Assembly: GCA_937861115.1 (NCBI GenBank) | Contig: CALMBD010000231.1 | Span: 1 to 56,860, forward strand | Source: an uncultured Bacteroidota bacterium | GTDB lineage: Bacteria > Bacteroidota > Bacteroidia > Chitinophagales > Saprospiraceae | Length of the DNA stretch: 56,860 bases | Direction: 5' to 3' | Part shown: piece after piece, positions 49,272 to 56,747 of the stretch | How the letters are laid out: every line of letters starts with the position of its first letter | Numbering within the stretch: the first letter of the stretch is position 1 | Position numbers and translations under genes: made by a program | Notes under the pieces: generated by a model | Database searches by the model: none | Told to the model about the DNA's origin: nothing | What the model saw: the letters and a program-made list of their open reading frames with translations, nothing else

Positions 49272-49357
49272 TGTATCCGGACCGGCAGGTTCATAGGAAA
49301 TGATCACCTGGATGTCATCATGGCTGCATCAACTAAGCGAATCATAGTAAAAAGGGT

Positions 49358-50407
49358 ATGGCAAATCGATTTTCTGAAAATCCAATTATTACGACCAAAG
49401 ATATCAAACCCAGCCAGCCCGGGCTGGTGGTGGAATGCGTACTGAATCCGGGCGTTTTTCGCTTTGAGGGCAAAACCTGGCTGCTGTTGCGCGTTGCGGA
49501 GCGTCCGGCCCAGAAACCGGGCATGGTATCTTTCCCGGTGTTGCGCGAAGGCGGGCATATGGAAATACTTGAATTCGCAAAGGATGACCCCGATCTGGAC
49601 CTTTCCGACGCGCGAATGGTCAGTTACAAAAAACAAACCTACCTGTCGACGATCTCACACCTGCGCCTGATGTGCAGCGACGACGGCGTGCATTTTTACG
49701 AACCCGACCATATCCCGACCAAACTGTACGGCCAGGGCAATCTGGAAACCTACGGCATTGAAGACGGCCGCGTGAGCCTGATCGATGGGGAGTATATCCT
49801 GACCTATACGCAGGTTTCGGAAAGCGGCGTGGGCGTGGGCATGATGCGCACACGCGACTGGCGCCATTTTACCCGGGAAGGCATGATCATTTCACCACAC
49901 AACAAGGATTGCGCCCTCTTCGAGGAAAAAATCGGCGGCAAATACGTCTGTCTGCACCGACCCTCGGGCATTGCACTGGGCGGTAATTTTATCTGGATCG
50001 CCACCTCGCCCGACCTCCTGCACTGGGGCGGACACCACTGCATACTGCGTACACGGGAAGGGTCCTGGGACTCTGCCCGCGTGGGCGCCGGCGCCGCTCC
50101 GATCAAAACGAAGGAGGGCTGGCTGGAAATTTACCACGGCGCAGATGAACACCACCGCTACAGCCTCGGTGCGGTATTGCTCGACCTGGATGACCCGACC
50201 AGGGTGCTCGCGCGCTCGCGCGAACCGATCATGGAACCCTCGGCAGCCTACGAATTGACCGGATTTTTCGGCAACGTGGTTTTTACCAACGGCCACCTCG
50301 TGGACGGCGATAAAATCACCCTGTATTACGGCGCCTCCGATGAGGTCATTTGTGGCGCCACCATGTCCATCGAAAGCATCTTATCCGACATCTTAACTAC
50401 TACCTGA
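49358..50407 (+). CDS. GH130-family beta-mannoside phosphorylase/hydrolase
   Basis: This 349-residue protein has no signal peptide, so it is cytoplasmic. It is a five-bladed propeller of family GH130. The proposed catalytic acid is D136 in GIEDGRV; the usual proline after this aspartate is glycine here. Other family signatures are NPGVFRF, LLLRVAER (R45), CLHRP (H200), SPDLLHWGG, RVGAGAAPI and EIYHGAD (H260). The arginine and histidine set is of the type that binds phosphate in phosphorylases, so phosphorolysis of a beta-mannoside is likely; linkage (1,2 or 1,4) is not determined. The MFS gene starts four bases after its stop, indicating tight coupling of import and cleavage. Confidence 0.88.
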   Translation: MANRFSENPIITTKDIKPSQPGLVVECVLNPGVFRFEGKTWLLLRVAERPAQKPGMVSFPVLREGGHMEILEFAKDDPDLDLSDARMVSYKKQTYLSTISHLRLMCSDDGVHFYEPDHIPTKLYGQGNLETYGIEDGRVSLIDGEYILTYTQVSESGVGVGMMRTRDWRHFTREGMIISPHNKDCALFEEKIGGKYVCLHRPSGIALGGNFIWIATSPDLLHWGGHHCILRTREGSWDSARVGAGAAPIKTKEGWLEIYHGADEHHRYSLGAVLLDLDDPTRVLARSREPIMEPSAAYELTGFFGNVVFTNGHLVDGDKITLYYGASDEVICGATMSIESILSDILTTT

Positions 50408-50410
50408 ACC

Positions 50411-51652
50411 ATGTTTCAAAAACTGGCGAAAGAAATCAACTTTTTCAACGCGAATCCCCTCGGGATGCGGATTTTGCTGTTGACCAACCTCATCTATGCC
50501 CTGGTAATGCCCATTGTGGAGCTGTTCATCGGCGCCTATATCATGCGCAATTCGTCGGACATCAGCCTGGTGGTCATTTTCCAGTTGGCCGTGTACACGG
50601 GTATTCCGTTGACGTTCATGTTCAACGGTTTCCTGCTGAACCACGTGCCGATCGCCCGGCTGTATTCGCTGGGCATGTTGCTGAGCGGGGTGTCGATGTA
50701 TGCGATGATGTCGCTGGACAACCTGGACACACTGGGCGTCTTTTTCGCGGGACTGATCATGGGCCTGTCGTACGGGTTTTTCTGGGCCAATCGCGATTTT
50801 CTGGCGCTCAACACCACGAACGACGGCAACCGGAACTACTACTACGGGATCGAAACCTTTTTTTACACGATCACCGGTATTGTCGTTCCACTGGCCGCCG
50901 GGGCGTTTATCGCGTCCACTGAATTGAACGGCTGGTTTGGCGGCAACGTCAACGTGGCCTATTACGGACTCACGACGGGTGTTTTTGCGCTGTCTGTTTT
51001 TGCTTCCATCCTGGTGCATCGCGGAAAGTTCCAGAACCCGATAAGGGCTCCGTTCCTGTTTTTGAAATTTGACCAGCTCTGGAACAAAATGCTCGCCCTT
51101 TCCGCGCTGAAAGGCGTTGCCCAGGGCTATATCGTTACTGCGCCGACCATGCTGATCATGAGCCTGGTAGGCAAGGAGGGTGCGCTGGGGCTCATACAGG
51201 GTATCGCGGCTTTCCTGTCGGCGATCCTGCTCTACGTGCTGGGTCGCACTTCGGCGCCCAGACACCGCCTGCTGATCTACGGTATCGGTTGTGCGTTGTT
51301 TGTATTGGGCGCCTTGTTCAATGCCGGCATGTATTCCGCATTGGGCGTTATACTGTTCGTGCTGTGCCTGCTGTTTGCCCGCCCCTTGCTCGACATCGCG
51401 TATTTTCCCGTACAGTTGAAGGTGATCGACGTGGTGGCGGAAAAGGAAAAGCGCAATGCGTTTGCCTATATCTTCAACCACGAACTGGGCCTGTACCTGG
51501 GCCGCCTGTTCGGCTGCGGGCTGTTCATCGTGCTGGCTCGGTATGTGAGCGAATACGCCGCCCTGCGCTATGCGCTGCTGGTGATCGCCGCGGTGCATTT
51601 TATGGGCTGGTTCATGATGCGCAACATCGTCAAAGACCTGGATAAACACTGA
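50411..51652 (+). CDS. MFS sugar transporter
   Basis: This 413-residue inner-membrane protein has about twelve hydrophobic segments in two halves, separated by a charged loop (about 205-220, HRGKFQNPIRAPF). It has no signal peptide. Its start is three bases after the GH130 stop. MFS porters of this kind in Bacteroidota PULs import di- and oligosaccharides for a cytoplasmic GH130 enzyme. Substrate assignment is from this context only. Confidence 0.87.
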   Translation: MFQKLAKEINFFNANPLGMRILLLTNLIYALVMPIVELFIGAYIMRNSSDISLVVIFQLAVYTGIPLTFMFNGFLLNHVPIARLYSLGMLLSGVSMYAMMSLDNLDTLGVFFAGLIMGLSYGFFWANRDFLALNTTNDGNRNYYYGIETFFYTITGIVVPLAAGAFIASTELNGWFGGNVNVAYYGLTTGVFALSVFASILVHRGKFQNPIRAPFLFLKFDQLWNKMLALSALKGVAQGYIVTAPTMLIMSLVGKEGALGLIQGIAAFLSAILLYVLGRTSAPRHRLLIYGIGCALFVLGALFNAGMYSALGVILFVLCLLFARPLLDIAYFPVQLKVIDVVAEKEKRNAFAYIFNHELGLYLGRLFGCGLFIVLARYVSEYAALRYALLVIAAVHFMGWFMMRNIVKDLDKH

Positions 51653-51712
51653 ACGACCCGATGATTCAATAATCTTGTCACAGTTCCCGGTGTCACAATT
51701 CCCGATTCAATT

Positions 51713-53449
51713 ATGATACGACCATACGTCCTGCTTATACCCGTCCTGCTGCTGTGCGCCTGTTCCCGCAGGATGTCTTTTACTCCATCGGCAATTCCCG
51801 TAGCACAGCGGCCAATACCCCGCGTGGAAAAAATGCCCAACCACCCGAAACCCTACGATTTCAAGGACTGGAGACAGGCGACGCTCGATTTCGACCGCCT
51901 GGCATTCGACCCGGAGCAAAAGGGCGATCTCTGGCCGCTGATCTGGTTCGACAAGGCAGGCCGCAATTTTCCCGACAGTACCTTCGGACTGTACACCGCC
52001 ATGGGCGACGTTCGTATGGGGCCTCGCATCAACAACGGCGAAAACCACGAGGCCCTCGGCGCCCTCGGAGCGGTGCTGGGTGCCACGCTGGCGGGCATCG
52101 ACAAAAGCAGGCAGGATAACCGGAATTATGTGCGCATGCTGCGCAACTACTTCAACCGCGACAACGGCTGGAATGTCGTCATGAACTTCACCAACAAGGG
52201 CGCGCATATCGGCGGCGGATACGGCAACGATTTCTGGTACGAAGTACACAACAACGTGCTGTTTTACAGCGTCGCCGACCTGTACCCGGACGAGCGGGAC
52301 TTCAGCAGCATCCAGCGCAGCATAGCGGAGCAGTTTTACCGCTCCGACTCGGTTATGGGCAACAGCTACAGTTATTCTTATTTCGATTTCAAAAACATGA
52401 AGGGGGAGCGAAGCCATATACCCACCCAGGAGGATGTGGCCGGCGGTTATGCTTTCATCCTGTATGCCGCCTGGGTGAAGTTCGGCGATGAAAAGTACCT
52501 GCGCGCCGCCAGAAATGCCCTGACGGTGCTGTACAACCAGAAGGAAAACCGCTTTTACGAGGCCATGATGCCTGTTGCCGCCTACGTCGCGGCGCGTATG
52601 AATGTGGAGACCGGCACCGACTTCGATATTCAGCGCTTTCTCGACTGGACTTTCGACGGTACGGCGGTCGGACGGGAGGGCTGGGGAGTGCTGGCCGACA
52701 ACTGGGGCGGTTACGATGTCAGCGGACTGGCGGGCAGCACGGTGCACAACGGCGGCTACGGGTTCCTGATGAATACCTTCGACCTCATGATGCCCATGTC
52801 GGCACTGGTGCGCTACGACCAGCGCTACGCCCGCGCGGTGGGCAAATGGGCGCTCAACGCCACCAACGCCGCGCGCTTCTGTTACCCCGGCAACATGCCT
52901 GATTCACTGCAGGCTATCCCGCAGTACAAAAGTGTTACCAAAAACGTGATTGCCTACGAAGGGATCATCAAGGAATCCGTGTACCCGGAATTCAAGGGCA
53001 TCACTCCTTTTGCGCAGGGTGACGGCCCGTTGTGGGTACAGGGCAACCCGCCGCAGAGCATGTTTTCAGTGTATGGCAGCGGGCACGTCGGTTTTTTCGG
53101 CGGCACCGTCCGGCAGACAAACGTGCCGGAAATACTTCGGATCGATTGCAATGTTACCGATTTTTACAAAAAAAACGCAGCATACCCGACATACCTGTTT
53201 TTCAACCCTTATGACGCAGAGAAAACGGTGGAAACCGACCTTGGCGCCAAAAATACAGACGTATATGATGCCGTGTCCCGCACCTTCCTGGGGCGCAATG
53301 TCAGCGGCCGCTTCCGCTTTTCCCTGCCCGCCGATGCGGCGCGGGTGCTCGTACTCATTCCCGCCGGGAAACCATACACCATAGAAAACGGAACGCTGAA
53401 GGCAGGTGGAACAGTAGTGGATTACCGCTACATGGCAAAAACAAGGTAA
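51713..53449 (+). CDS. lipoprotein of the unrecognised PUL domain family
   Basis: This 578-residue protein has a lipoprotein signal (C17 in LLLCAC) and is otherwise a single domain (about 35-575) clearly paralogous to the N-terminal domain of the protein at 41837-44956. Shared blocks are KPYDFKDWRQATLDFDR (here) with PYNVRDWRQVALRYDS, DKSRQDNRNYVRMLRNYF with DKSDQYGQNWLLMSRDFF, WGGYDVSGLAGS with WGGFDVSGLVGE, VRYDQRYARAVGKWALN with VRYDKRFARAIGKWMLN, and YLFFNPYD with FLLFNPHS. Helical repeats such as AGGYAFILYAAWVKFGDEKY suggest an alpha/alpha toroid. It is likely periplasmic or surface-anchored and ends the PUL. Catalytic activity is an inference. Confidence 0.8.
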   Translation: MIRPYVLLIPVLLLCACSRRMSFTPSAIPVAQRPIPRVEKMPNHPKPYDFKDWRQATLDFDRLAFDPEQKGDLWPLIWFDKAGRNFPDSTFGLYTAMGDVRMGPRINNGENHEALGALGAVLGATLAGIDKSRQDNRNYVRMLRNYFNRDNGWNVVMNFTNKGAHIGGGYGNDFWYEVHNNVLFYSVADLYPDERDFSSIQRSIAEQFYRSDSVMGNSYSYSYFDFKNMKGERSHIPTQEDVAGGYAFILYAAWVKFGDEKYLRAARNALTVLYNQKENRFYEAMMPVAAYVAARMNVETGTDFDIQRFLDWTFDGTAVGREGWGVLADNWGGYDVSGLAGSTVHNGGYGFLMNTFDLMMPMSALVRYDQRYARAVGKWALNATNAARFCYPGNMPDSLQAIPQYKSVTKNVIAYEGIIKESVYPEFKGITPFAQGDGPLWVQGNPPQSMFSVYGSGHVGFFGGTVRQTNVPEILRIDCNVTDFYKKNAAYPTYLFFNPYDAEKTVETDLGAKNTDVYDAVSRTFLGRNVSGRFRFSLPADAARVLVLIPAGKPYTIENGTLKAGGTVVDYRYMAKTR

Positions 53450-53473
53450 ATACCTGCCACTGCATATGCGTTA

Positions 53474-53632
53474 GAGCGTGTTCGGGAATTTATTCTGAGG
53501 CGAAAGTGAGCAGATTTTATTTTAGATAAGGCAAATTTTGCAGCCGTATGCGGGCAATCCGGCGAAAAATTTAACGCAGTATAAAATAAAATTTGCCACT
53601 TGGAGGCCAGAAATAAATTCCCGAACACGCTC
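53474..53632. mobile_element. MITE-like palindromic element with TTA target duplication
   Basis: The 159-base element begins and ends with a perfect 21-base terminal inverted repeat (53474-53494 and 53612-53632, starting GAGCGTGTTCGGGAA). Both sides are flanked by TTA (53471-53473 and 53633-53635). The interior continues as a long imperfect palindrome (for example GGCAAATTTTGCAG on one arm, with AAATTTGCC on the other), and there is no open frame. Ends starting GAG with a TNA duplication recall IS5/IS1031-group transposons, but no transposase is present, so family assignment is an inference. Confidence 0.8.
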
Positions 53633-53635
53633 TTA

Positions 53636-53859
53636 GTCGCCCTGCCTGAGCGCATATGAATTGTTAAGGCGACCACTGCGCCTTCTGAGCCGGCACAGCG
53701 ACAGGATATGCCTGTTGGCCCCCTCTATCTGTTCCCGCAGGTTCAGGTAAAAATAATGTTTGCATTTGTTGCGAATTAGATTATCTTTACTTATCTGCTA
53801 CGCAGTAGTCAGCACCCTCTGCAATACCATGATGGATTCGGGGGGTTGACAAAACCTAT
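53636..53859. other. intergenic region with no supported gene
   Basis: Between the MITE-like element and the HMA-like/AraC gene I see no promoter box, terminator or convincing gene. CGCATATG at 53651-53658 mirrors CATATGCG at 53463-53470 outside the element, probably by chance. A stop-free minus frame of 54 codons (53633-53797) lacks a start codon. Confidence 0.5.
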
Positions 53860-54420
53860 ATGAAGTTATATATCAAGTATATGGTCAGTTTGCGGTGCAA
53901 AATGATGGTCAAAGAGGAGTTGATAAAATTGGGTCTTCATTATGTACTGATCGACCTCGGAGTTTTAGAAATTCTGGAGGATGTTACTGCGGAGCAGCGG
54001 GAACAACTCCGGGTAAATCTGCTTCGGTCGGGATTGGAATTGCTGGACGACAAAAAGGCTATCCTTATTGACAAGATAAAAAGTGTGATCATCGAGATGA
54101 TCCACTATGCGGATGAATTGCCCGACGTAAACTACTCAGAATATATCAGCCAAAAACTGGACTACGATTACACTTATCTGGCCAATGTATTTTCGGAGGT
54201 CAAGGGCATCACCATACAACAATTTATTATCACCCATAAAATTGAAAAGGTAAAGGAGTTGCTCCTGTATGACGAACTGAACCTTACCGAAATATCGTAT
54301 AAACTGCACTACAGCAGCGTAGCGCATTTGTCCAACCAGTTCAAAAAAGTTACGGGTCTTTCCCCTACTTTTTACAAACGGTTGAAGCAAAAGCGCAAGG
54401 CAAATCTGGAGAATATCTGA
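53860..54420 (+). CDS. HMA-like/AraC-type fusion regulator
   Basis: This 186-residue protein has an N-terminal segment (about 1-65) with the ferredoxin-like strand-helix pattern of a heavy-metal-associated domain (MKLYIKYMVSLRCKMMVKEE). A C-terminal AraC helix-turn-helix follows (about 85-180, with LNLTEISYKLHYSSVAHLSN). In similar Bacteroidota proteins the N-terminal loop carries a CxxC; here it is SxxC (S10, C13), so metal binding is likely altered or lost. I keep the first ATG because the segment it adds completes the first strand. It probably regulates the adjacent stress-type genes. Confidence 0.82.
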   Translation: MKLYIKYMVSLRCKMMVKEELIKLGLHYVLIDLGVLEILEDVTAEQREQLRVNLLRSGLELLDDKKAILIDKIKSVIIEMIHYADELPDVNYSEYISQKLDYDYTYLANVFSEVKGITIQQFIITHKIEKVKELLLYDELNLTEISYKLHYSSVAHLSNQFKKVTGLSPTFYKRLKQKRKANLENI

Positions 54421-54443
54421 CCTTGCAGAAGGCCTGAACGAAT

Positions 54444-55007
54444 TCATTCAGGACGCTGGTTTATGGCAATATCAATGGAGGTATTTGTCGGGCGGGTGGC
54501 GTGTATATAACGAACGACCACCTGGTCCAGTAGATCCGGATCATCGACGTGCAGGTTTTCACCCAAAATAAAGGTATAGGTACCTGATTTTGTAAATACG
54601 GGCTGGTTGGAGCGCACTCCATACGTATAAGGATCAGCCTTGAGCAAGGCTGTGTTTATTTTCAGGTTGTTCAGGTCAATAAAGCGTGCGCTTTCCACCA
54701 ATGGCGTTAATTCCCCGGCGACGGATTCGCCAGGTAAAACGAGATAAAAAAAACTGCCGTTTGGATCGATGATGCCAAGGTACGGCGCATTGGGTGGGGT
54801 AAAATGCAGTTCAATTGTTTCGCCATTATAAAAGGTGGCGTCGTCGGCCCACATATTGGGGGGCTTTGGTTCAGCGGAAACACAGGGTGTGGTATCTGAA
54901 ACACTATACCCGGGTATTTCGGGCAGCGCTGCCAGTCGATGCGTATTCCAGGCGCCTGCCACAAAAAGTGTGCATGCTGAGACGCAGATGCCGAGGAATG
55001 CATTCAT
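54444..55007 (-). CDS. hypothetical exported protein
   Basis: This 187-residue protein has a hydrophobic N terminus (MNAFLGICVSACTLFVAGAW) suitable as a signal peptide or anchor. The beta-rich mature part includes IELHFTPPNAPYLGIIDPNG and TYTFILGENLHVDDPDLLDQ. I do not recognise a family. The start is chosen at 55007 (MNAFLG) rather than at 55040, because the extra residues are polar and would spoil the signal peptide. It converges closely on the regulator gene, with 23 bases between the stops. Confidence 0.65.
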   Translation of the reverse strand: MNAFLGICVSACTLFVAGAWNTHRLAALPEIPGYSVSDTTPCVSAEPKPPNMWADDATFYNGETIELHFTPPNAPYLGIIDPNGSFFYLVLPGESVAGELTPLVESARFIDLNNLKINTALLKADPYTYGVRSNQPVFTKSGTYTFILGENLHVDDPDLLDQVVVRYIHATRPTNTSIDIAINQRPE

Positions 55008-55241
55008 TTCAGTGAATTTATGATGTGATCTAATAACCACGGCTCTTGCTTGCTTTTAATATGGCATCTTCGGGACATTAGCGCCGTCGCAAGCAGTATA
55101 GATCAGAAAAAAATCTGTCAATTTTTGAAACACGAAAGTCTTCCATTCCTCGCGATTCATCGTCTGCCTACGCCGGCGCGTTAATATCCCAAATCGGTTT
55201 ATTCAGGACAGCCTTGTTCTCATAGTACAGTTATAGTTTGT

Positions 55242-55421
55242 TCAGGGCTTTTTGCTCCCACCGGTCTTGGTGTCGGATTTTGGAATAAAAGCGTCGAGCG
55301 AAGTCTGTTTGACATCCCCGGTTTTACTTTCGGATTTATAGGCCGACAGGATTTTTCCTTTGCCGGATGATTTATCGGCGGGCGCCTTTTTGTGGTTTTT
55401 GGTTCCTTTATCTTTGCTCAT
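55242..55421 (-). CDS. 59-residue highly charged small protein
   Basis: This small gene starts with ATG at 55421 and ends with TGA at 55242. The peptide begins MSKDKGTKNHKKAPADKSSG, is rich in lysine, serine and threonine, and ends GGSKKP. It looks disordered and cytoplasmic. I recall similar short lysine-rich proteins near stress genes in Bacteroidota, without known function. It lies 11 bases downstream of the SPFH gene stop and is probably co-transcribed with it. Its mixed codon usage and position support a real gene. Confidence 0.7.
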   Translation of the reverse strand: MSKDKGTKNHKKAPADKSSGKGKILSAYKSESKTGDVKQTSLDAFIPKSDTKTGGSKKP

Positions 55422-55432
55422 GGTGTTGAATT

Positions 55433-56299
55433 TTAATTTTTTAATTTTTTTCTGTCCAATGGAATGATACCGGCCATTTCGCCGATAACATTGACTAGGT
55501 CGGACCCTGTAGGAATCACAATTTTTGCGTTTTGTCCAAGGGAGACTTCAAGCGCCTCCAGTTTTCTAAGCAACTGGGCGTTGCCGACGAAGTATTTATC
55601 GGCGGCTTCGTTTACCAGTTTGATGGCTTCGGCTTCTCCCTCGGCATGTAGTATTTTGGATTGTTTGTAACCTTCGGCCTCTTTGATCTTTGCGCGTTTG
55701 ATGCCATCGGCAACCGTCTCCGCAGCAGTAGCGGAATCTATGGCTGCTATTTTTTCATTTTCGGCCTTTACGACCTTGTTCATAGTTTCCTGCACGTCTT
55801 TTGGCGGGTCGATTTCCTTCAATTCCGTGCGTACGATCGCGATGCCCCAGTTTTGGGTTTCCAGGTGCAGTGTCTTGTAGAGTTCGGCATTGATCTTGCC
55901 GCGTTCGCTGTTCGCTGATTTCAGGGTGAGCGTGCCGATAATATTCCGCAGGGTGGTACGCGCCAGGTTGACAATCTGTAACTTGTAGTTGTTCACGTTG
56001 TAGATCGACCCCTTAACGCTTTCTTCATCGGACTTCACCTTAAAATATACCTGTGCATCGACTCTTGCATTGAGGTTATCGTTGGTAATGATCTCCTGTG
56101 GCTCGGCATCCACCATTTGTTCGGTTACGTTGACGAGGTATATCCTGTCGATGACGGGGATGATCCAGTGGAACCCCGGATTGGCAAAGTAATAGTACTT
56201 GCCAAGCCGCTCTACCAGGCCTCTTTGCGTGGGACGTATGATCTTTATCCCTATGAGAAAAATCAGTACGATCGGTATAATCAGATATGTGTAGATCAT
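55433..56299 (-). CDS. SPFH/band-7 (stomatin-like, paraslipin) protein
   Basis: This 288-residue protein has an N-terminal membrane hairpin (about 2-20), an SPFH domain (about 22-190, with RPTQRGLVERLGKYYYFANP and TLRNIIGTLTL), and a coiled-coil with AEGEAEAIKLVNEAADKY (about 218-240). Stomatin-like proteins oligomerise at membranes and help organise membrane protein quality control. It resembles E. coli QmcA. No NfeD partner is adjacent. It lies in a leftward cluster with small stress-type proteins. Confidence 0.92.
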   Translation of the reverse strand: MIYTYLIIPIVLIFLIGIKIIRPTQRGLVERLGKYYYFANPGFHWIIPVIDRIYLVNVTEQMVDAEPQEIITNDNLNARVDAQVYFKVKSDEESVKGSIYNVNNYKLQIVNLARTTLRNIIGTLTLKSANSERGKINAELYKTLHLETQNWGIAIVRTELKEIDPPKDVQETMNKVVKAENEKIAAIDSATAAETVADGIKRAKIKEAEGYKQSKILHAEGEAEAIKLVNEAADKYFVGNAQLLRKLEALEVSLGQNAKIVIPTGSDLVNVIGEMAGIIPLDRKKLKN

Positions 56300-56336
56300 T
56301 GTCGGTTGTTACCTGTAAATGCTTATTATCTATTAC

Positions 56337-56660
56337 TTAAAGCAGTAGAATCAATAACAGAATAATGATAATAATTGCGCCGACAGAAAGGTAAACGCCG
56401 CCGCCGCTGACTGCTTTAAGTTCACGTTTTATAGAGCGGACTTCCTTGCGCAATTTTCTCTTTTCAGAGGAGCGCAAATTTGACTTGTCCATCGTGTTGA
56501 TTTCATCCAGTCTGGCGATCAGGGTATTAGCGTATGCCGATTCAGGGGGCCTGATAGCGTCCATAGAAATCGGTGTCGATTCTGTCGATGCTTTCATAGA
56601 CATTGGGATAAAAGACGACAACATAAATGCCGCCATAATGCACCATAATATTTTCTTCAT
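56337..56660 (-). CDS. small exported tail-anchored protein, function unknown
   Basis: This 107-residue protein has an N-terminal signal-like segment (MKKILWCIMAAFMLSSF), a charged middle part (about 50-85, with RKLRKEVRSIKRELK) and a C-terminal hydrophobic helix of isoleucines and leucines (about 88-107, GAIIIIILLLILLL). I recall this layout in small Bacteroidota proteins from stress-gene clusters, with no assigned function. It lies 37 bases upstream of the SPFH gene in the same direction. Confidence 0.7.
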   Translation of the reverse strand: MKKILWCIMAAFMLSSFIPMSMKASTESTPISMDAIRPPESAYANTLIARLDEINTMDKSNLRSSEKRKLRKEVRSIKRELKAVSGGGVYLSVGAIIIIILLLILLL

Positions 56661-56703
56661 TTCAGTATTTTATTAATTTGTGACGGCAGGTTGAGGAGTG
56701 GAG

Positions 56704-56736
56704 ATTCCAACAGGCCCCATGCCGGCCTGTTGGAAT
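56704..56736 (-). terminator. perfect 13-bp hairpin between leftward small genes
   Basis: ATTCCAACAGGCC at 56704-56716 pairs perfectly with GGCCTGTTGGAAT at 56724-56736, with a 7-base loop. It lies just after the stop of the edge gene. No T run follows on the minus strand, so it may be an attenuator or mRNA-stabilising structure rather than a strong terminator. Confidence 0.55.
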
Positions 56737-56747
56737 TGCAGGGGTAA

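Noticed and set aside
50393-51649. 418-codon open frame on the minus strand
   Set aside because: It is antisense to the MFS gene and has no hydrophobic or domain pattern.
53474-53632. Long palindrome as a simple terminator of the PUL
   Set aside because: The perfect 21-base ends, the TTA duplication and the 159-base length fit a mobile element better. It may still terminate transcription secondarily.
53633-53797. 54-codon stop-free frame on the minus strand, possible gene remnant
   Set aside because: It has no start codon, and its stop falls inside the TTA duplication of the MITE-like element. Some codons look coding-like, but nothing identifies it.
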